From JBGTBQ01 sp041749275 (GTDB lineage: Bacteria > Acidobacteriota > Blastocatellia > Pyrinomonadales > Pyrinomonadaceae): a stretch of 35,309 nucleotides of DNA. Each line of letters begins with the position of its first letter. Position 1 is the stretch's first letter. Location of the stretch: NCBI GenBank assembly GCA_041749275.1, contig JBGTBQ010000034.1:1-35309 (forward strand). Reading direction: 5' to 3'. Of this stretch, positions 8,220 through 17,101 are shown piece by piece. Below the pieces are notes generated by a model that saw only the letters and a program-made list of their open reading frames with translations, did not search any database and was not told the DNA's origin. The position numbers and the translations under genes are program-made.

Positions 8220-11200
8220 GATTGAAGGAAATGGCGCGGCGACCACGCGCGTATTGTAGCGTTCGAGATAATCTCGATGTATCGGAGTGGCCGGGTAACT
8301 TTCGTGCGCTTTGTACGGATATTCTTTCATGGCGTGGAATGGAAGCGGAGCCAGTTGATCGGGGCTGGCGGAGTTGATGTCCATCTCCTTACTGAAGCCG
8401 TCGGCATAGAGCAGGAAGGTGCGCGTCCAACCCATCGGCAGAGGCGCGAGCGCGGTCGCGTCGAACGAAAGGGCAATTTCGTCGCCGGGGGGTGAAACAA
8501 CAAAGATGTCGTCAACACTGGCAAGCAACTCGCGCACGTCTCCCACGCGCGTGTAGCGACCGGGCAGTGCTTTCCACGGCGAAGCGAAGGAAACTTTTTG
8601 ATAATCGTAACCGAGTGGCTCGCGCCCGTCGGGCGTCGTCTCAGCGGAAAAGCCTCGCCAGCGCAGTTCGGCGACAACGGGGTCGAGTCTCTCAACGTGT
8701 AATGGCGCTTCGCTGTCCGAAGTATCAACGAGGACTTGATCCCAGTAGATACGCATGTTCGTCACGATGCGTACCTCTCGACTCGATGAGAGGAATTTGT
8801 CCGTCAGGTCAACGGCGACCGTCTGCGGCCTACCGACGGGGATGCCGATGTTCTCAATCACCGTCCGCCACTGCCCTTCTACGTCTCTGACCTGAAGCGA
8901 TGGGGGCCGGAGCGAGAGGCCCGACTGTGAAGCGGCGACGTTATCGCTCGAAAAAGCGTAGTCAGTCCAACCGGTCAACAAAAGGAGCGTTCTTTCCGTG
9001 GACGCAGGCGTCTCGCCGCCGAGGTCAAGTGTCAGCGTGTGCTCGTCGGCGTAGCCGCGAATCGGTCGGAGTTTGAAATCGTCCGGGTACACGCGGTCGA
9101 GTCGTGTGATGCGCGAGGACACGTCGTGCCCGTGCTCGTCCGTGGCCGCGCGCGGAGTCCGGGCCTTGCGCGTCGTGTAAAGTTTGAAGACGTTTGCGGT
9201 CGGGTTGCCCAATCCCTCATTCGGGTGGACTTCGACGCCCGCCGGGTGCGCGACGGAGACAAGTTGGAGGCGGTCAACGAAGAGCGCCTCCTCAAGTTCA
9301 TTCGTAACGCGCAGTTCGTAGCGACCATCGCGCTCTTTCAGTTGGTCGCCGCGAATCCTCACGTACTCGTCCGGGTCCGGGCTGCTTCGCACGCCCGGCG
9401 CGGCCCAATAGCCGAGTTCACCGCCGCCCATGAAGTCTGTGACGAACTCGAAACGCGAGCCGTTCCACGTATACAGGAACGGGCACGATGAAGGTTTCCG
9501 GTCGAGTTCTTCAACCTTCAAGGATTCAACGCGCGCGCGCGCGCCACTCGCCGCCCCGGTTGTGTCGCTCGCGGACTTCGTCTCTGCCTGCACGACGCCC
9601 GACGGCCAGAGAACACGGACGGCGTCCACCGCCGCGCGCCTCCCCAATCCGAAACGGATGTCGGCGGGCGCGGGCGCGGGAGTCGCCGCGTAAGCTTCAA
9701 GCTTCTGCCAGAGACTACCCGCGCGCGCCTCGACCTTCGCGCCGACGCCGCCGCGGTTGCTCACCTTCCCCGCGAGACGGACGCGCACCGAAGCGTTATG
9801 GTTGCCGCCGTCGTTTCGCAGAAACTTCAACTCATCGGACGCGGTACGCACGAACAAATCCGTATCGCCGTCGCCGTCTACGTCGCCTGACGCAAGCGCG
9901 CGGGGCGCAAGTCTCAATTCATCCGGCGACATCCTACGCCTTTGAGAGGACGGCGCGAGCGCCTTGCCCGTCACGTTCATCCACTCGCCGCCGACGTTGC
10001 GCCAGACGCGCATCTCCGAGCGCGAGACGGAAGAAGCGATGTTGACAAGATCAAGCAGGCCGTCGTTGTCATAGTCGAGAAACTGCGCGGCGTCGCGCTC
10101 TGTCAATTGTGCGCCGGTCGCGTCGTCGGGCGCGGGTTCGATACGGAAGCGCCCCTTCCCATCGCTGAGAGCGAAAGCGCCGGGCGCGTCCGCGGCCCCG
10201 AAATAAAAATCCGTGAAGCCGTCTTTGTTCACGTCGCCCGCGGCGGCGGAGGTGAAGGCGTTGCCCTTCACGTCCAGCCCGACCTCCGCGGCCACGTCGC
10301 GGAAAGTGCCGTCGCGCAGGTTGCGATAGAGCGCGGGCGGCTCGCCCACACTGACGACGAGCAGATCAACATCGCGGCGGTTGTCATAATCGGTCGGGAC
10401 GACAGCGACCGCGTGACCGCTCCCGCCCGACACGCCGGCAGCCTCCGTGATGTCTGCGAACGTGCCGTCGCCGTTGTTTCGCAGCAGCATGTTCGGCGCT
10501 GCTTTCACGCCCGCGCGCAGGAAGACGGAGAACGGGGGCGGCTCGCCGCCGGAAACGATGGCCGGCGGGCGCGGGCCGTCGGGGGCAAGCAGCGGCGTTG
10601 TCTTTATCTCGCTCGTATCGGCGAAGCCCGCAACGAAGATGTCGAGGTCGCCGTCGTGATCCACGTCGGCGAAGGCCGCCGAGAGCGCAAGGTATGGGTA
10701 GGCCGGGATGCGTGCGCTCATCGTGCGTTGAGAGAATTTGCCGCCGCCGTCGTTGTGGAAGAGAGCGACGCCGCGATGACGAAGCACGAAGAGGTCTTCG
10801 CGCCCGTCGTTGTCGTAGTCGCCCGCGACCGCGCCGACCGCCGCGCCGTCGAACTCCTGAGCGAGCGCGCCCGCGCGCGTCGTGACATCGAGAAACCTGC
10901 CGCGGTCGTTGCGATAGAGCCGCGTGCGGCGGGGCGCGAGGGCGAGCAGGTCGAGGTCGCCGTCGCCGTCGAAATCGAAAAGCGTGGCGCCGCCGCCGAA
11001 CGCGGCGACAAGCCCATCCCGCATCGTTCTTTCGTCCCAACGCCAGAGTTGCGGCCCGCGCTCGCTCGCGCCCCGCCGTCTCTCTGCTCGCGCGCGGCTG
11101 CGCCAGCTCTGTGAGAACGCTTGCGCCGTCGCATCAGCGAAACGCACATCTGGCACGCTCCGATCAACGAGATCAGCTTCGGCGCCGGTCGAAGCGACGG

Positions 11201-11912
11201 CCTCCGCGTAGCGGCCCTGCTCGAAGTAGTTCGGTCCGATGATGGTCGCCGCGCCGCTCTCACGCAGTTCTTGAAATCTTCGCAGCAGACGTTGTCCCTC
11301 ATCGCGCCCTTCCGCGCGCAGTAGCGCCGTGCTGAGATTATAAAGCGCCGTCCCGTTGTACGGCTCCGCTTCGACGGCGCGGCGAAAGAGCGCGATGGCC
11401 TCCGTGTAATTTCGCTGTTGAGCAGAGAGCTGTCCGAGTTGGACATTCGCGCCCGTGTCGCCGGGGTCAATTTCGAGGACGTGGCGAAACGCCGCGCTCG
11501 CTTCTTCCACGCGGTTCTGCTGCTTGTAGATGAGGCCGAGGATGTAATGAGGTTGCGGCGCGCGGGGCGCGACTTCGAGCGCCGCCCGTGCCGCCGCTTC
11601 CGCCGCTATCAGATCGGGCACGTTGTAGAGCGCGATGGCGAAGTTGATGCGCGCCAGCGCGAGGCGCGGTTCAATTGATAGCGCGCGGGCGAACTCCTGC
11701 GCCGCTTCGTTGTACTTGAACTGTTCGAGCAACGCGACGCCGAGGTTGTTCGCGCGATATGCCTCTTCACGCGCGGTCGGCTTCGGTTGTGCCCGTTTCA
11801 ATCCTCGCCGCCTCTCTTGCGGTGAGTTTATGCCGCGCGTCGTTTGTGTGAGCGCCGGCAAGGTGAGCGTGATGATGATTGAAATCAGGATGAATGCTCT
11901 TGTTGGTTTCAT
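8202..11912 (-). CDS. Secreted TPR + VCBS/FG-GAP + ASPIC/UnbV repeat protein
   Basis: The preferred start is ATG 11912 (MKPTRAFILISIIITLTLPA, a signal peptide) rather than the TTG six codons upstream; 1236 aa. Order of parts: signal peptide; about five TPR units (residues about 50-220, e.g. YNEAAQEFARALSIEPR and NYTEAIALFRRAVEAEP); a run of calcium-type VCBS/FG-GAP loops (DFDGDGDLDLLAL, GDYDNDGREDLFV, DVDHDGDLDIFV, GDVNKDGFTDFYF, DYDNDGLLDLVNI, GDVDGDGDTDLFV); an ASPIC/UnbV segment (GGVGAKVEAR ... VRVLWPSG); and a roughly 420-aa C-terminal region opening FLYTWNGSRFEFVTDFMGGG whose fold I do not recognise. The loops suggest an extracellular beta-propeller. The combination is common in Acidobacteriota but its function is unknown. 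The last residues (SIVTGDR) are encoded by an inverted repeat, so the natural C-terminus may have been altered. Confidence 0.88.
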   Translation of the reverse strand: MKPTRAFILISIIITLTLPALTQTTRGINSPQERRRGLKRAQPKPTAREEAYRANNLGVALLEQFKYNEAAQEFARALSIEPRLALARINFAIALYNVPDLIAAEAAARAALEVAPRAPQPHYILGLIYKQQNRVEEASAAFRHVLEIDPGDTGANVQLGQLSAQQRNYTEAIALFRRAVEAEPYNGTALYNLSTALLRAEGRDEGQRLLRRFQELRESGAATIIGPNYFEQGRYAEAVASTGAEADLVDRSVPDVRFADATAQAFSQSWRSRARAERRRGASERGPQLWRWDERTMRDGLVAAFGGGATLFDFDGDGDLDLLALAPRRTRLYRNDRGRFLDVTTRAGALAQEFDGAAVGAVAGDYDNDGREDLFVLRHRGVALFHNDGGGKFSQRTMSARIPAYPYLALSAAFADVDHDGDLDIFVAGFADTSEIKTTPLLAPDGPRPPAIVSGGEPPPFSVFLRAGVKAAPNMLLRNNGDGTFADITEAAGVSGGSGHAVAVVPTDYDNRRDVDLLVVSVGEPPALYRNLRDGTFRDVAAEVGLDVKGNAFTSAAAGDVNKDGFTDFYFGAADAPGAFALSDGKGRFRIEPAPDDATGAQLTERDAAQFLDYDNDGLLDLVNIASSVSRSEMRVWRNVGGEWMNVTGKALAPSSQRRRMSPDELRLAPRALASGDVDGDGDTDLFVRTASDELKFLRNDGGNHNASVRVRLAGKVSNRGGVGAKVEARAGSLWQKLEAYAATPAPAPADIRFGLGRRAAVDAVRVLWPSGVVQAETKSASDTTGAASGARARVESLKVEELDRKPSSCPFLYTWNGSRFEFVTDFMGGGELGYWAAPGVRSSPDPDEYVRIRGDQLKERDGRYELRVTNELEEALFVDRLQLVSVAHPAGVEVHPNEGLGNPTANVFKLYTTRKARTPRAATDEHGHDVSSRITRLDRVYPDDFKLRPIRGYADEHTLTLDLGGETPASTERTLLLLTGWTDYAFSSDNVAASQSGLSLRPPSLQVRDVEGQWRTVIENIGIPVGRPQTVAVDLTDKFLSSSREVRIVTNMRIYWDQVLVDTSDSEAPLHVERLDPVVAELRWRGFSAETTPDGREPLGYDYQKVSFASPWKALPGRYTRVGDVRELLASVDDIFVVSPPGDEIALSFDATALAPLPMGWTRTFLLYADGFSKEMDINSASPDQLAPLPFHAMKEYPYKAHESYPATPIHRDYLERYNTRVVAAPFPSIVTGDR

Positions 11913-11964
11913 GTCGGCTTCTGCCGGCAATATAACATGAAGCGCGACAACGAGAAGCTTGGTT

Positions 11965-12086
11965 CAATCCGCCGCGTAGCGACGTGTGAACCTGTCAGGC
12001 ATCGCTGATGCGACGCGGGGCCGCGCGGGATGTGACGACCCGGCGTTTCAACACCGCGCTACATTCAATCGCCGCTAACGCGGAGG
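11965..12086. repeat. Degenerate copy of the palindromic repeat found downstream of the M16 gene
   Basis: The left end (CAATCCGCCGCGTAGCG..GTGTGAA), the middle (CATCGCTGATGCGACGC) and the right end (ATTCAATCGCCGCTAACGCGG) match, in the same order, the left arm, core and right arm of the element at 15992-16202. Several substitutions and small deletions are present. The GGCCGGG stems of the better copy are missing. Similarity was judged by eye. Confidence 0.65.
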
Positions 12087-12319
12087 ACAAACGAACATGC
12101 TTCAAACTTTCTCGACTTCTTCGTCACGACGGCCTGATCGCCCTCACGGTTGACAGCGACGTTTGACCAACCCGGCCCGCGCGGTCTAGCATCGAACCAC
12201 TCCGCTCTTCCGTTTTGGCGCAAAAAATTGAACTTGATTCCGAAGATTGTATCCTCTGTAAAACAGAGCATCGGCGGTCGCCCGACGCGGGGCGGCGCTG
12301 CTTGCTTCAACTTGACGAC

Positions 12320-12324
12320 AGGAG
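12320..12324 (+). promoter_or_regulatory. Ribosome binding site of the M16 protease gene
   Basis: AGGAG, 6 nt before ATG 12331; it fixes the start just ahead of a clear signal peptide. Confidence 0.75.
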
Positions 12325-12330
12325 TTTCCG

Positions 12331-15300
12331 ATGAATAAGAAACGCCCCTCCCTGCTCGCGCTGGCGATCCTCTGCGCCTCGATTCTTTCGAGCGCGCTTC
12401 CGCGAACGATAATGGCCCGGCAAACTGAAAGCGCCACGCTCGGCGGGATGACCGAGGGCAAGTCAGTAGGCGGCTTTCGCGCCGAGGCGCTCTATCTCAA
12501 CGACTCCGACCAGCCGTTCGGCGCGCGTCTCCGGCACGAGCGGACGGGCTTCACGCTCGACTATCTCGAAATGCAGTCCGTGCCACAAGCGTTCCTGTGG
12601 GTCAACTCGTTCCCCGTCGCCGACCACGGCGAGCCGCACACGCAGGAGCACCTGCTGCTCGGCAAGGGCAACGTCGGTCGCGCGCACGGCGGGCTGGAGA
12701 GCATGTCGCTCGCCGGCTCTTCCGCCTTTACGATGCAGTGGCGCACGGCCTATCACACGCACACCGCCGCCGGCTCCGAAATCTACTACAAGCTTTTCGA
12801 GAGCCAGTTGAATGCGCTGCTGCATCCGGACTACACGGACGAAGAGATTCGACGCGAGGTGAGCCACTGGGGCGTCGCGGAAAATCCGGCGGACAAGCGT
12901 CTCAAACTCGAAGAGAAGGGCACGGTCTATCAGGAGATGATCTCCTCTTACGACAACCCCGTCTCGCTCCTCTTCCGTTCGATCAATCAGTTGGTTTACG
13001 GTGCGTCGCACCCGCTCGCGCTTTCGGCGGGCGGCTGGCCCGCCTCGATCCGCGAGATGAAGCCGGAGCACATCCGCAAGTTCCACTCCGACAACTACCG
13101 GCTCGGCAACATGGGCATGGTCGCCTCATACCCGAAAGAGATGCCGCTCGCGTCGGTGCTCGCGCGGCTCGACCAGATTTTGAATCGGTTGGAACCAAAC
13201 CGGGAGCCGCGTCAATTCACTTCCGAAACAGACCTTCCAGCGCCGCGGGCCGCGCCCGTGGGGCAAATCGAACTGGTCGAGTACCCGCACCAAAACGAGC
13301 AGCAGCCGGGCTGGTTGATGTTCGCGTGGCCGGCGCGGCTCAAGCTCGACACGCGCGAGAAGACGCTTTTGAAACTCTTTCTCTCGAACGTGGCGGGCGA
13401 CCCGACGACGAACCTCTATAAGCTTTTCGTGGACACGAAGACGCGCGCGATGGACACTGGCGCGAAGAGCGTCTTTGCCTTCCTCGACGACGAGATGGTC
13501 GCCGGCAATCCGATCTACATGGGACTGACCGCCGTCCAGCCCGCGCACATGACCGAAGAGAAAATTGCCGACATCAGACAGCGGATCATGGACGAGATGA
13601 AGCGCGTCGCGTCGTTCGCGGACGGCTCGGCGGAGTTGGTCGAGTTCAACGCGCGTTTGAGGAATCGCGTGATCGAGAACCGCCGCTCGCTCTCGAAGTT
13701 CGTCAATTCGCCGCCGGGCTTCGGCTTCCGCAACTCGGATTCGGGCTGGATGACGCACCTGCAAGACCTCAACCGCACGGCTGGCTTCCGCAAGTCGGTC
13801 ACGCTGAAGCCGGAGTTGGCCGAGGTCGAGAAGCTGCTCGACGCTAAAGAGAACGCATGGCGCTCGCTTGTCGCACGCTGGAGCCTTGCCGACGTAAAGC
13901 CCTACGCCGTCGCCGCGAAGCCCACGCCGCGGCTCATAGCGCGGGCCGAAGCCGAGGCGTCGGAGCGCGCGGCGGCGGAACTCGCGCGGCTGAAGGCGAC
14001 ATACAAATTGTCGGACGAACAGGAGGCGCTCCGTCGTTTCAAGACCGAGTACGAGGCGACGACCGCCGAGCTTGAGAAGCTTGCTTCTCAAGCGTCAGCG
14101 TTCCGCTTTGTCGAGAATCCGCCGCTCACGCTCGACGACCAACTCGACTTCAAAATGACGAAACTAAAGGGCGGCGTGCCGCTCGTCGCCTCATCCTTCG
14201 AGAACATGACGAGCACGACGACGGGCATCGCGCTCCGGCTCGACGCCGTGCCGGAAGAGAGACTGGTTTATGTCTCGGCGTTGCCCGCGCTGCTCTCACA
14301 AACGGGCGTTGTTAAAGACGGCAAGCCCATCTCCTACGAAGAGATGAGCGAGCTACTTCGCAAAGAGATTCTTTCCCTCGACGTTTACTTCAGCACCAAC
14401 TTTGGCACGAACCGCGCGGAATTGGTCGTGCGCGGCGCGGGCAACACCACGGTGGAATCCGAACGCGCTCTCGCATGGATGAAGCTCGTCCTGCAAAGCC
14501 CCAACTGGCGCGCGGAGAACCTCGCGCGCATCCGCGATGTGGTTGACCAGAGATTGAGCGGATTGCGGAACCGGATGCAGGGATCGGAGGAGTCTTGGGT
14601 CAACGACCCGGCGGACGCCTACTGGCGACAGGACAACCCGCTCCTGCTCTCGACCTCCTCTTTCCTCACGGAGGCGCACAACGTCCACCGGCTGCGCTGG
14701 ATGCTCAAGGACGCAGGCTCGATTGAGACACGCGAGGCGATCTCGGCATTTCTCGACAAGCTCGCGGGCGCGAAGGCGAGCCGCGACGAGTTGAAGACGC
14801 TGCTCGCCGCGATTCAAGGCAACAAGGAGATGCGCGCCAACATACCGACCTCGCTGACGCCCTTCGCGGAGGAGTTCACGCGGCTGTCGCCGGACGCTGG
14901 ATCAATCGCAATCGAAGCCGCGAAAGACCTCGATCAACTCCTCGCCGACATCCCCGACGCGACGCTCGCAAGCGACTGGTCATACCTCTGCCGTCAGATT
15001 CGGCACGACCTGCTCGTCAAGCCCCAAAAGGCGCTCGCCGATTTGGACGCGGTGCGCCAGAGTTTGCTCAAGACGGGCGGCGCGCGTCTCTTTACCATCG
15101 GCTCTCATGCTTCACGGACGGTGCTCGCGCCGAAGTTGAACGACCTGCTCGAAGGTTTTCAGACCGCGCCCGTCACGCCGTTCAAATACTCGAACGCGCG
15201 TCTCGTCGAGACTCGCCTCCGCGCACGCACCGGCGACAAGGAAGCTCCTGTTTTCGTCGGATTGATGAACCCGAACACGCAGGGCGGCGTCTTCCTCAAC

Positions 15301-15981
15301 TCCGCGCCTTCGGCGACCTATCTGGACGCGGACAAACGCGAGTTGCTGCTCGATTATCTCGCCACGCGCCTCTACGCGGGCTACGGCGCGCACGGCGTCT
15401 TTATCAAGACGTGGGGCGCCGGCCTCGCCTACTCGAACGGCTTCCGCGGCTCGCCGGACATCGGGCGCATCGGCTGGTACGCCGAGCGCACGCCGGAGTT
15501 GCCACAGACCCTGCGCTTCGTCATTGAGGAACTAAAGAAAGCGAAACCCGATCCGGGCCTCGTCGAGTACACCATTGCGATGGCCTTCCAGCAGTTCCGT
15601 TCCGCCAGTCCCTACGAGACGCGCGGCGAGCAGATGGCCGATGACATCGCCGACGGACTCGGCCCCGACACGGTGCGCCGTTTCCGGCAATCAATCCTCG
15701 CTCTGCGTCAAGACCCGAAGTTGCTGGACGAGCTTTTCCAGCGCATGCCGAAAGTTTACGGCAGCATTCTCCCCGGCTACGGCGTCCGGGCGAAGGATGT
15801 GCGTGGCGGCGTGTTCTACGTCATCGGCCCCGAAAAACAGTTGACCGCTTACGAGGAATATCTGAAGACGGTCGAGGGCGCGGACGCCAAGCTGTTCAGG
15901 ATTTATCCGCGCGATTACTGGATGACCATGAAAGAGACCAGCATCGAGAGCGGGACGGCGAGCCGGAGCGATGGTAATTAA
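12331..15981 (+). CDS. Secreted M16 (PreP/insulinase-like) zinc metalloprotease
   Basis: 1216 aa with an N-terminal signal peptide (residues about 1-29, MNKKRPSLLALAILCASILS). The inverted zinc motif HTQEH is at 103-107. A third ligand is expected in SHWGVAENP (E184 is the best candidate), followed by GTVYQEM, which matches the GVVFNEM-type segment of presequence proteases. The first M16 half covers residues about 50-330. A helical linker rich in E/A/K (about 500-600) and two further non-catalytic M16-like domains follow, giving the one-chain clam-shell layout of the M16C/PreP group, though longer than the usual 970-1050 aa. It probably degrades peptides outside the cytoplasm. It stands alone, flanked on both sides by related palindromic repeats and by secreted VCBS proteins further out. 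Family certain; substrate unknown. Confidence 0.9.
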   Translation: MNKKRPSLLALAILCASILSSALPRTIMARQTESATLGGMTEGKSVGGFRAEALYLNDSDQPFGARLRHERTGFTLDYLEMQSVPQAFLWVNSFPVADHGEPHTQEHLLLGKGNVGRAHGGLESMSLAGSSAFTMQWRTAYHTHTAAGSEIYYKLFESQLNALLHPDYTDEEIRREVSHWGVAENPADKRLKLEEKGTVYQEMISSYDNPVSLLFRSINQLVYGASHPLALSAGGWPASIREMKPEHIRKFHSDNYRLGNMGMVASYPKEMPLASVLARLDQILNRLEPNREPRQFTSETDLPAPRAAPVGQIELVEYPHQNEQQPGWLMFAWPARLKLDTREKTLLKLFLSNVAGDPTTNLYKLFVDTKTRAMDTGAKSVFAFLDDEMVAGNPIYMGLTAVQPAHMTEEKIADIRQRIMDEMKRVASFADGSAELVEFNARLRNRVIENRRSLSKFVNSPPGFGFRNSDSGWMTHLQDLNRTAGFRKSVTLKPELAEVEKLLDAKENAWRSLVARWSLADVKPYAVAAKPTPRLIARAEAEASERAAAELARLKATYKLSDEQEALRRFKTEYEATTAELEKLASQASAFRFVENPPLTLDDQLDFKMTKLKGGVPLVASSFENMTSTTTGIALRLDAVPEERLVYVSALPALLSQTGVVKDGKPISYEEMSELLRKEILSLDVYFSTNFGTNRAELVVRGAGNTTVESERALAWMKLVLQSPNWRAENLARIRDVVDQRLSGLRNRMQGSEESWVNDPADAYWRQDNPLLLSTSSFLTEAHNVHRLRWMLKDAGSIETREAISAFLDKLAGAKASRDELKTLLAAIQGNKEMRANIPTSLTPFAEEFTRLSPDAGSIAIEAAKDLDQLLADIPDATLASDWSYLCRQIRHDLLVKPQKALADLDAVRQSLLKTGGARLFTIGSHASRTVLAPKLNDLLEGFQTAPVTPFKYSNARLVETRLRARTGDKEAPVFVGLMNPNTQGGVFLNSAPSATYLDADKRELLLDYLATRLYAGYGAHGVFIKTWGAGLAYSNGFRGSPDIGRIGWYAERTPELPQTLRFVIEELKKAKPDPGLVEYTIAMAFQQFRSASPYETRGEQMADDIADGLGPDTVRRFRQSILALRQDPKLLDELFQRMPKVYGSILPGYGVRAKDVRGGVFYVIGPEKQLTAYEEYLKTVEGADAKLFRIYPRDYWMTMKETSIESGTASRSDGN

Positions 15982-15991
15982 GATGAAGACT

Positions 15992-16202
15992 GCGCGCAAT
16001 TCGCCGCGGAGCGGCGTGTGAATTTAGCCCGGCCTTTCAAGGCCGGGTCGGTTGACAGAGGATGCCGCGCGTCGCGTCAGCGACGCCTGAACCGGGCATT
16101 CAACCGTCGCTGACGCGACGCTGTTTGACGAGGGCACGCTCTCCCCGGCCTTGAAAGGCCGGGCTAAATTCATCTCGCCGCTACGCGGCGGAATTACGCG
16201 CA
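15992..16202. repeat. ~210-bp nested palindromic element
   Basis: The outer arms (15992-16046 and 16145-16202) are near-complementary: GCGCG.AATTCGCCGC..GCGGCG, then GAATTTAGCCCGGCCTT and GGCCGGG, mirrored on the right. A separate perfect 16-bp pair (CGTCGCGTCAGCGACG at 16070-16085 with its complement at 16105-16120) lies inside. The element begins 10 bp after the M16 stop. No coding capacity is evident. It is probably a REP-like or MITE-like repeat family of this genome, with a degenerate sister at 11965-12086. Confidence 0.85.
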
Positions 16203-16364
16203 CGCTTCAATTAAGTTCGAGCCGGGCGACTCTAACGATTAAGATTGAGCGCGGTCGGAGACCGTTCACAACGCGGGGAGCTACGGAGAAGTCGCTTTGC
16301 TTTCTCCGTGCTCCCCGCGAATCCTCCGCCACCCTTCGGCGTCAATCAGGTCGGGATGTAAGAT
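16203..16364. other. Remaining intergenic stretch before the convergent secreted-protein gene
   Basis: No gene seen. It contains the strong hairpin at 16272-16319 and otherwise featureless sequence between the rightward M16 gene and the leftward small secreted protein. Confidence 0.5.
16272..16319. terminator. Strong hairpin between convergent genes
   Basis: Arm CGCGGGGAGCTACGGAGAA (16272-16290) pairs with TTCTCCGTGCTCCCCGCG (16302-16319) with a single bulge and an 11-nt loop. It lies between the 3' ends of two converging genes, as a bidirectional terminator would. Neither strand has a T-run after it, so it may instead be another small palindromic repeat. Confidence 0.4.
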
Positions 16365-16883
16365 TCAACTCGCGCCGAACACGACAAAACTGCGCCCGCT
16401 GTAGAGCCGCACCTGCGCGCCGTCCTTCGTCATCAACAGTGGGCGTGGGCGTTTGATGACGCGGTCATCCACCGTCCCGACCGAGAGAATTTTCCTCCCG
16501 CCCACATCGAACAAGTTGAACTTGCTGTCCTCGGTAAACCCGAACCCGTAGGCTCCCGCGCTGAGTTCTTCGTCACCGATTTTGATCGTCGAATCCGTGA
16601 TAAAAAACCCTTCGTACTTTGCGCGCACGTCCGCCGAATAACCGGAGGTGTCTACCAGCCCGGCGATGACGTGGCGCTTTTCGCCGAAGCGCGCCGCCGC
16701 CGTGTTACGCATCTGAGTCGGCGCGCTCTGCCCCTCGAAGTAGAAACCGGTCGGCACGACCCGCGTCAACTGCGCGCCCGTCAGAACAACAGGCGCGTCA
16801 CTTTGCGCGTTTGTCGCGGAGGCTGCCGCCAAAATCGTCAGGAGCAGCAGGAGAGAGCCGGCGCATTGTCGAAAAAGCTTCAT
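16365..16883 (-). CDS. Small secreted protein of unknown function
   Basis: 172 aa from ATG 16883, chosen over an upstream in-frame start because GGAGGA (minus strand, 16891-16896) lies 7 nt before it. The N-terminus is a typical signal peptide (KLFRQCAGSLLLLLTILAAA, ending ASATNAQ). The mature part opens with VVLTGAQLTRVVPTGFYFEG and has regular beta-strand-like spacing, e.g. YEGFFITDSTIKIGDEEL, AGAYGFGFTED and FNLFDVGGRKILSV. No catalytic motif or cysteine pair is evident. I recognise the style as an acidobacterial secreted hypothetical but cannot assign a function. It is monocistronic, convergent with the M16 gene and divergent from the first UnbV-type gene at 17102. Confidence 0.75.
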   Translation of the reverse strand: MKLFRQCAGSLLLLLTILAAASATNAQSDAPVVLTGAQLTRVVPTGFYFEGQSAPTQMRNTAAARFGEKRHVIAGLVDTSGYSADVRAKYEGFFITDSTIKIGDEELSAGAYGFGFTEDSKFNLFDVGGRKILSVGTVDDRVIKRPRPLLMTKDGAQVRLYSGRSFVVFGAS

Positions 16884-16890
16884 TGATCCA

Positions 16891-16896
16891 TCCTCC
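16891..16896 (-). promoter_or_regulatory. Ribosome binding site of the small secreted protein
   Basis: GGAGGA on the minus strand, 7 nt before ATG 16883; it decides this start over the upstream in-frame codon. Confidence 0.75.
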
Positions 16897-17101
16897 GTCA
16901 GCAATTTTCAAGCGCGAGGTGGGTTGAGTTTACCGCGAGTTTCATCGAACCTCCATCGGCCCTTGATTTTCGCCCACTCGATTTGCCTCCGCGCGAAGCA
17001 GGGCTGTACCATGACGGCTTCGGGCCGAAGAACTCTTTCGGGCGTCGGCCTTTTCGCGGCGATTATTTATCACTATCCGACATCTTAGCTTTTAACGATT
17101 G

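Larger units (their letters stand above)
11931..12330. other. Intergenic region between the VCBS gene and the M16 gene
   Basis: A divergent gap of about 420 bp. Its left third is a degenerate palindromic repeat (11965-12086). The rest should hold two divergent promoters, of which none is distinctive, and the M16 ribosome site. Small frames here lack any family signature. Confidence 0.5.

Noticed and set aside
9942..11114. Rightward open frame opposite the large VCBS protein
   Set aside because: The VCBS calcium loops are unmistakable on the minus strand; the plus-strand product is repetitive Val/Arg/Ala without motifs.
12065..12310. Leftward 81-codon frame in the gap before the M16 gene
   Set aside because: It overlaps a degenerate repeat and the M16 leader; no recognizable family or ribosome site.
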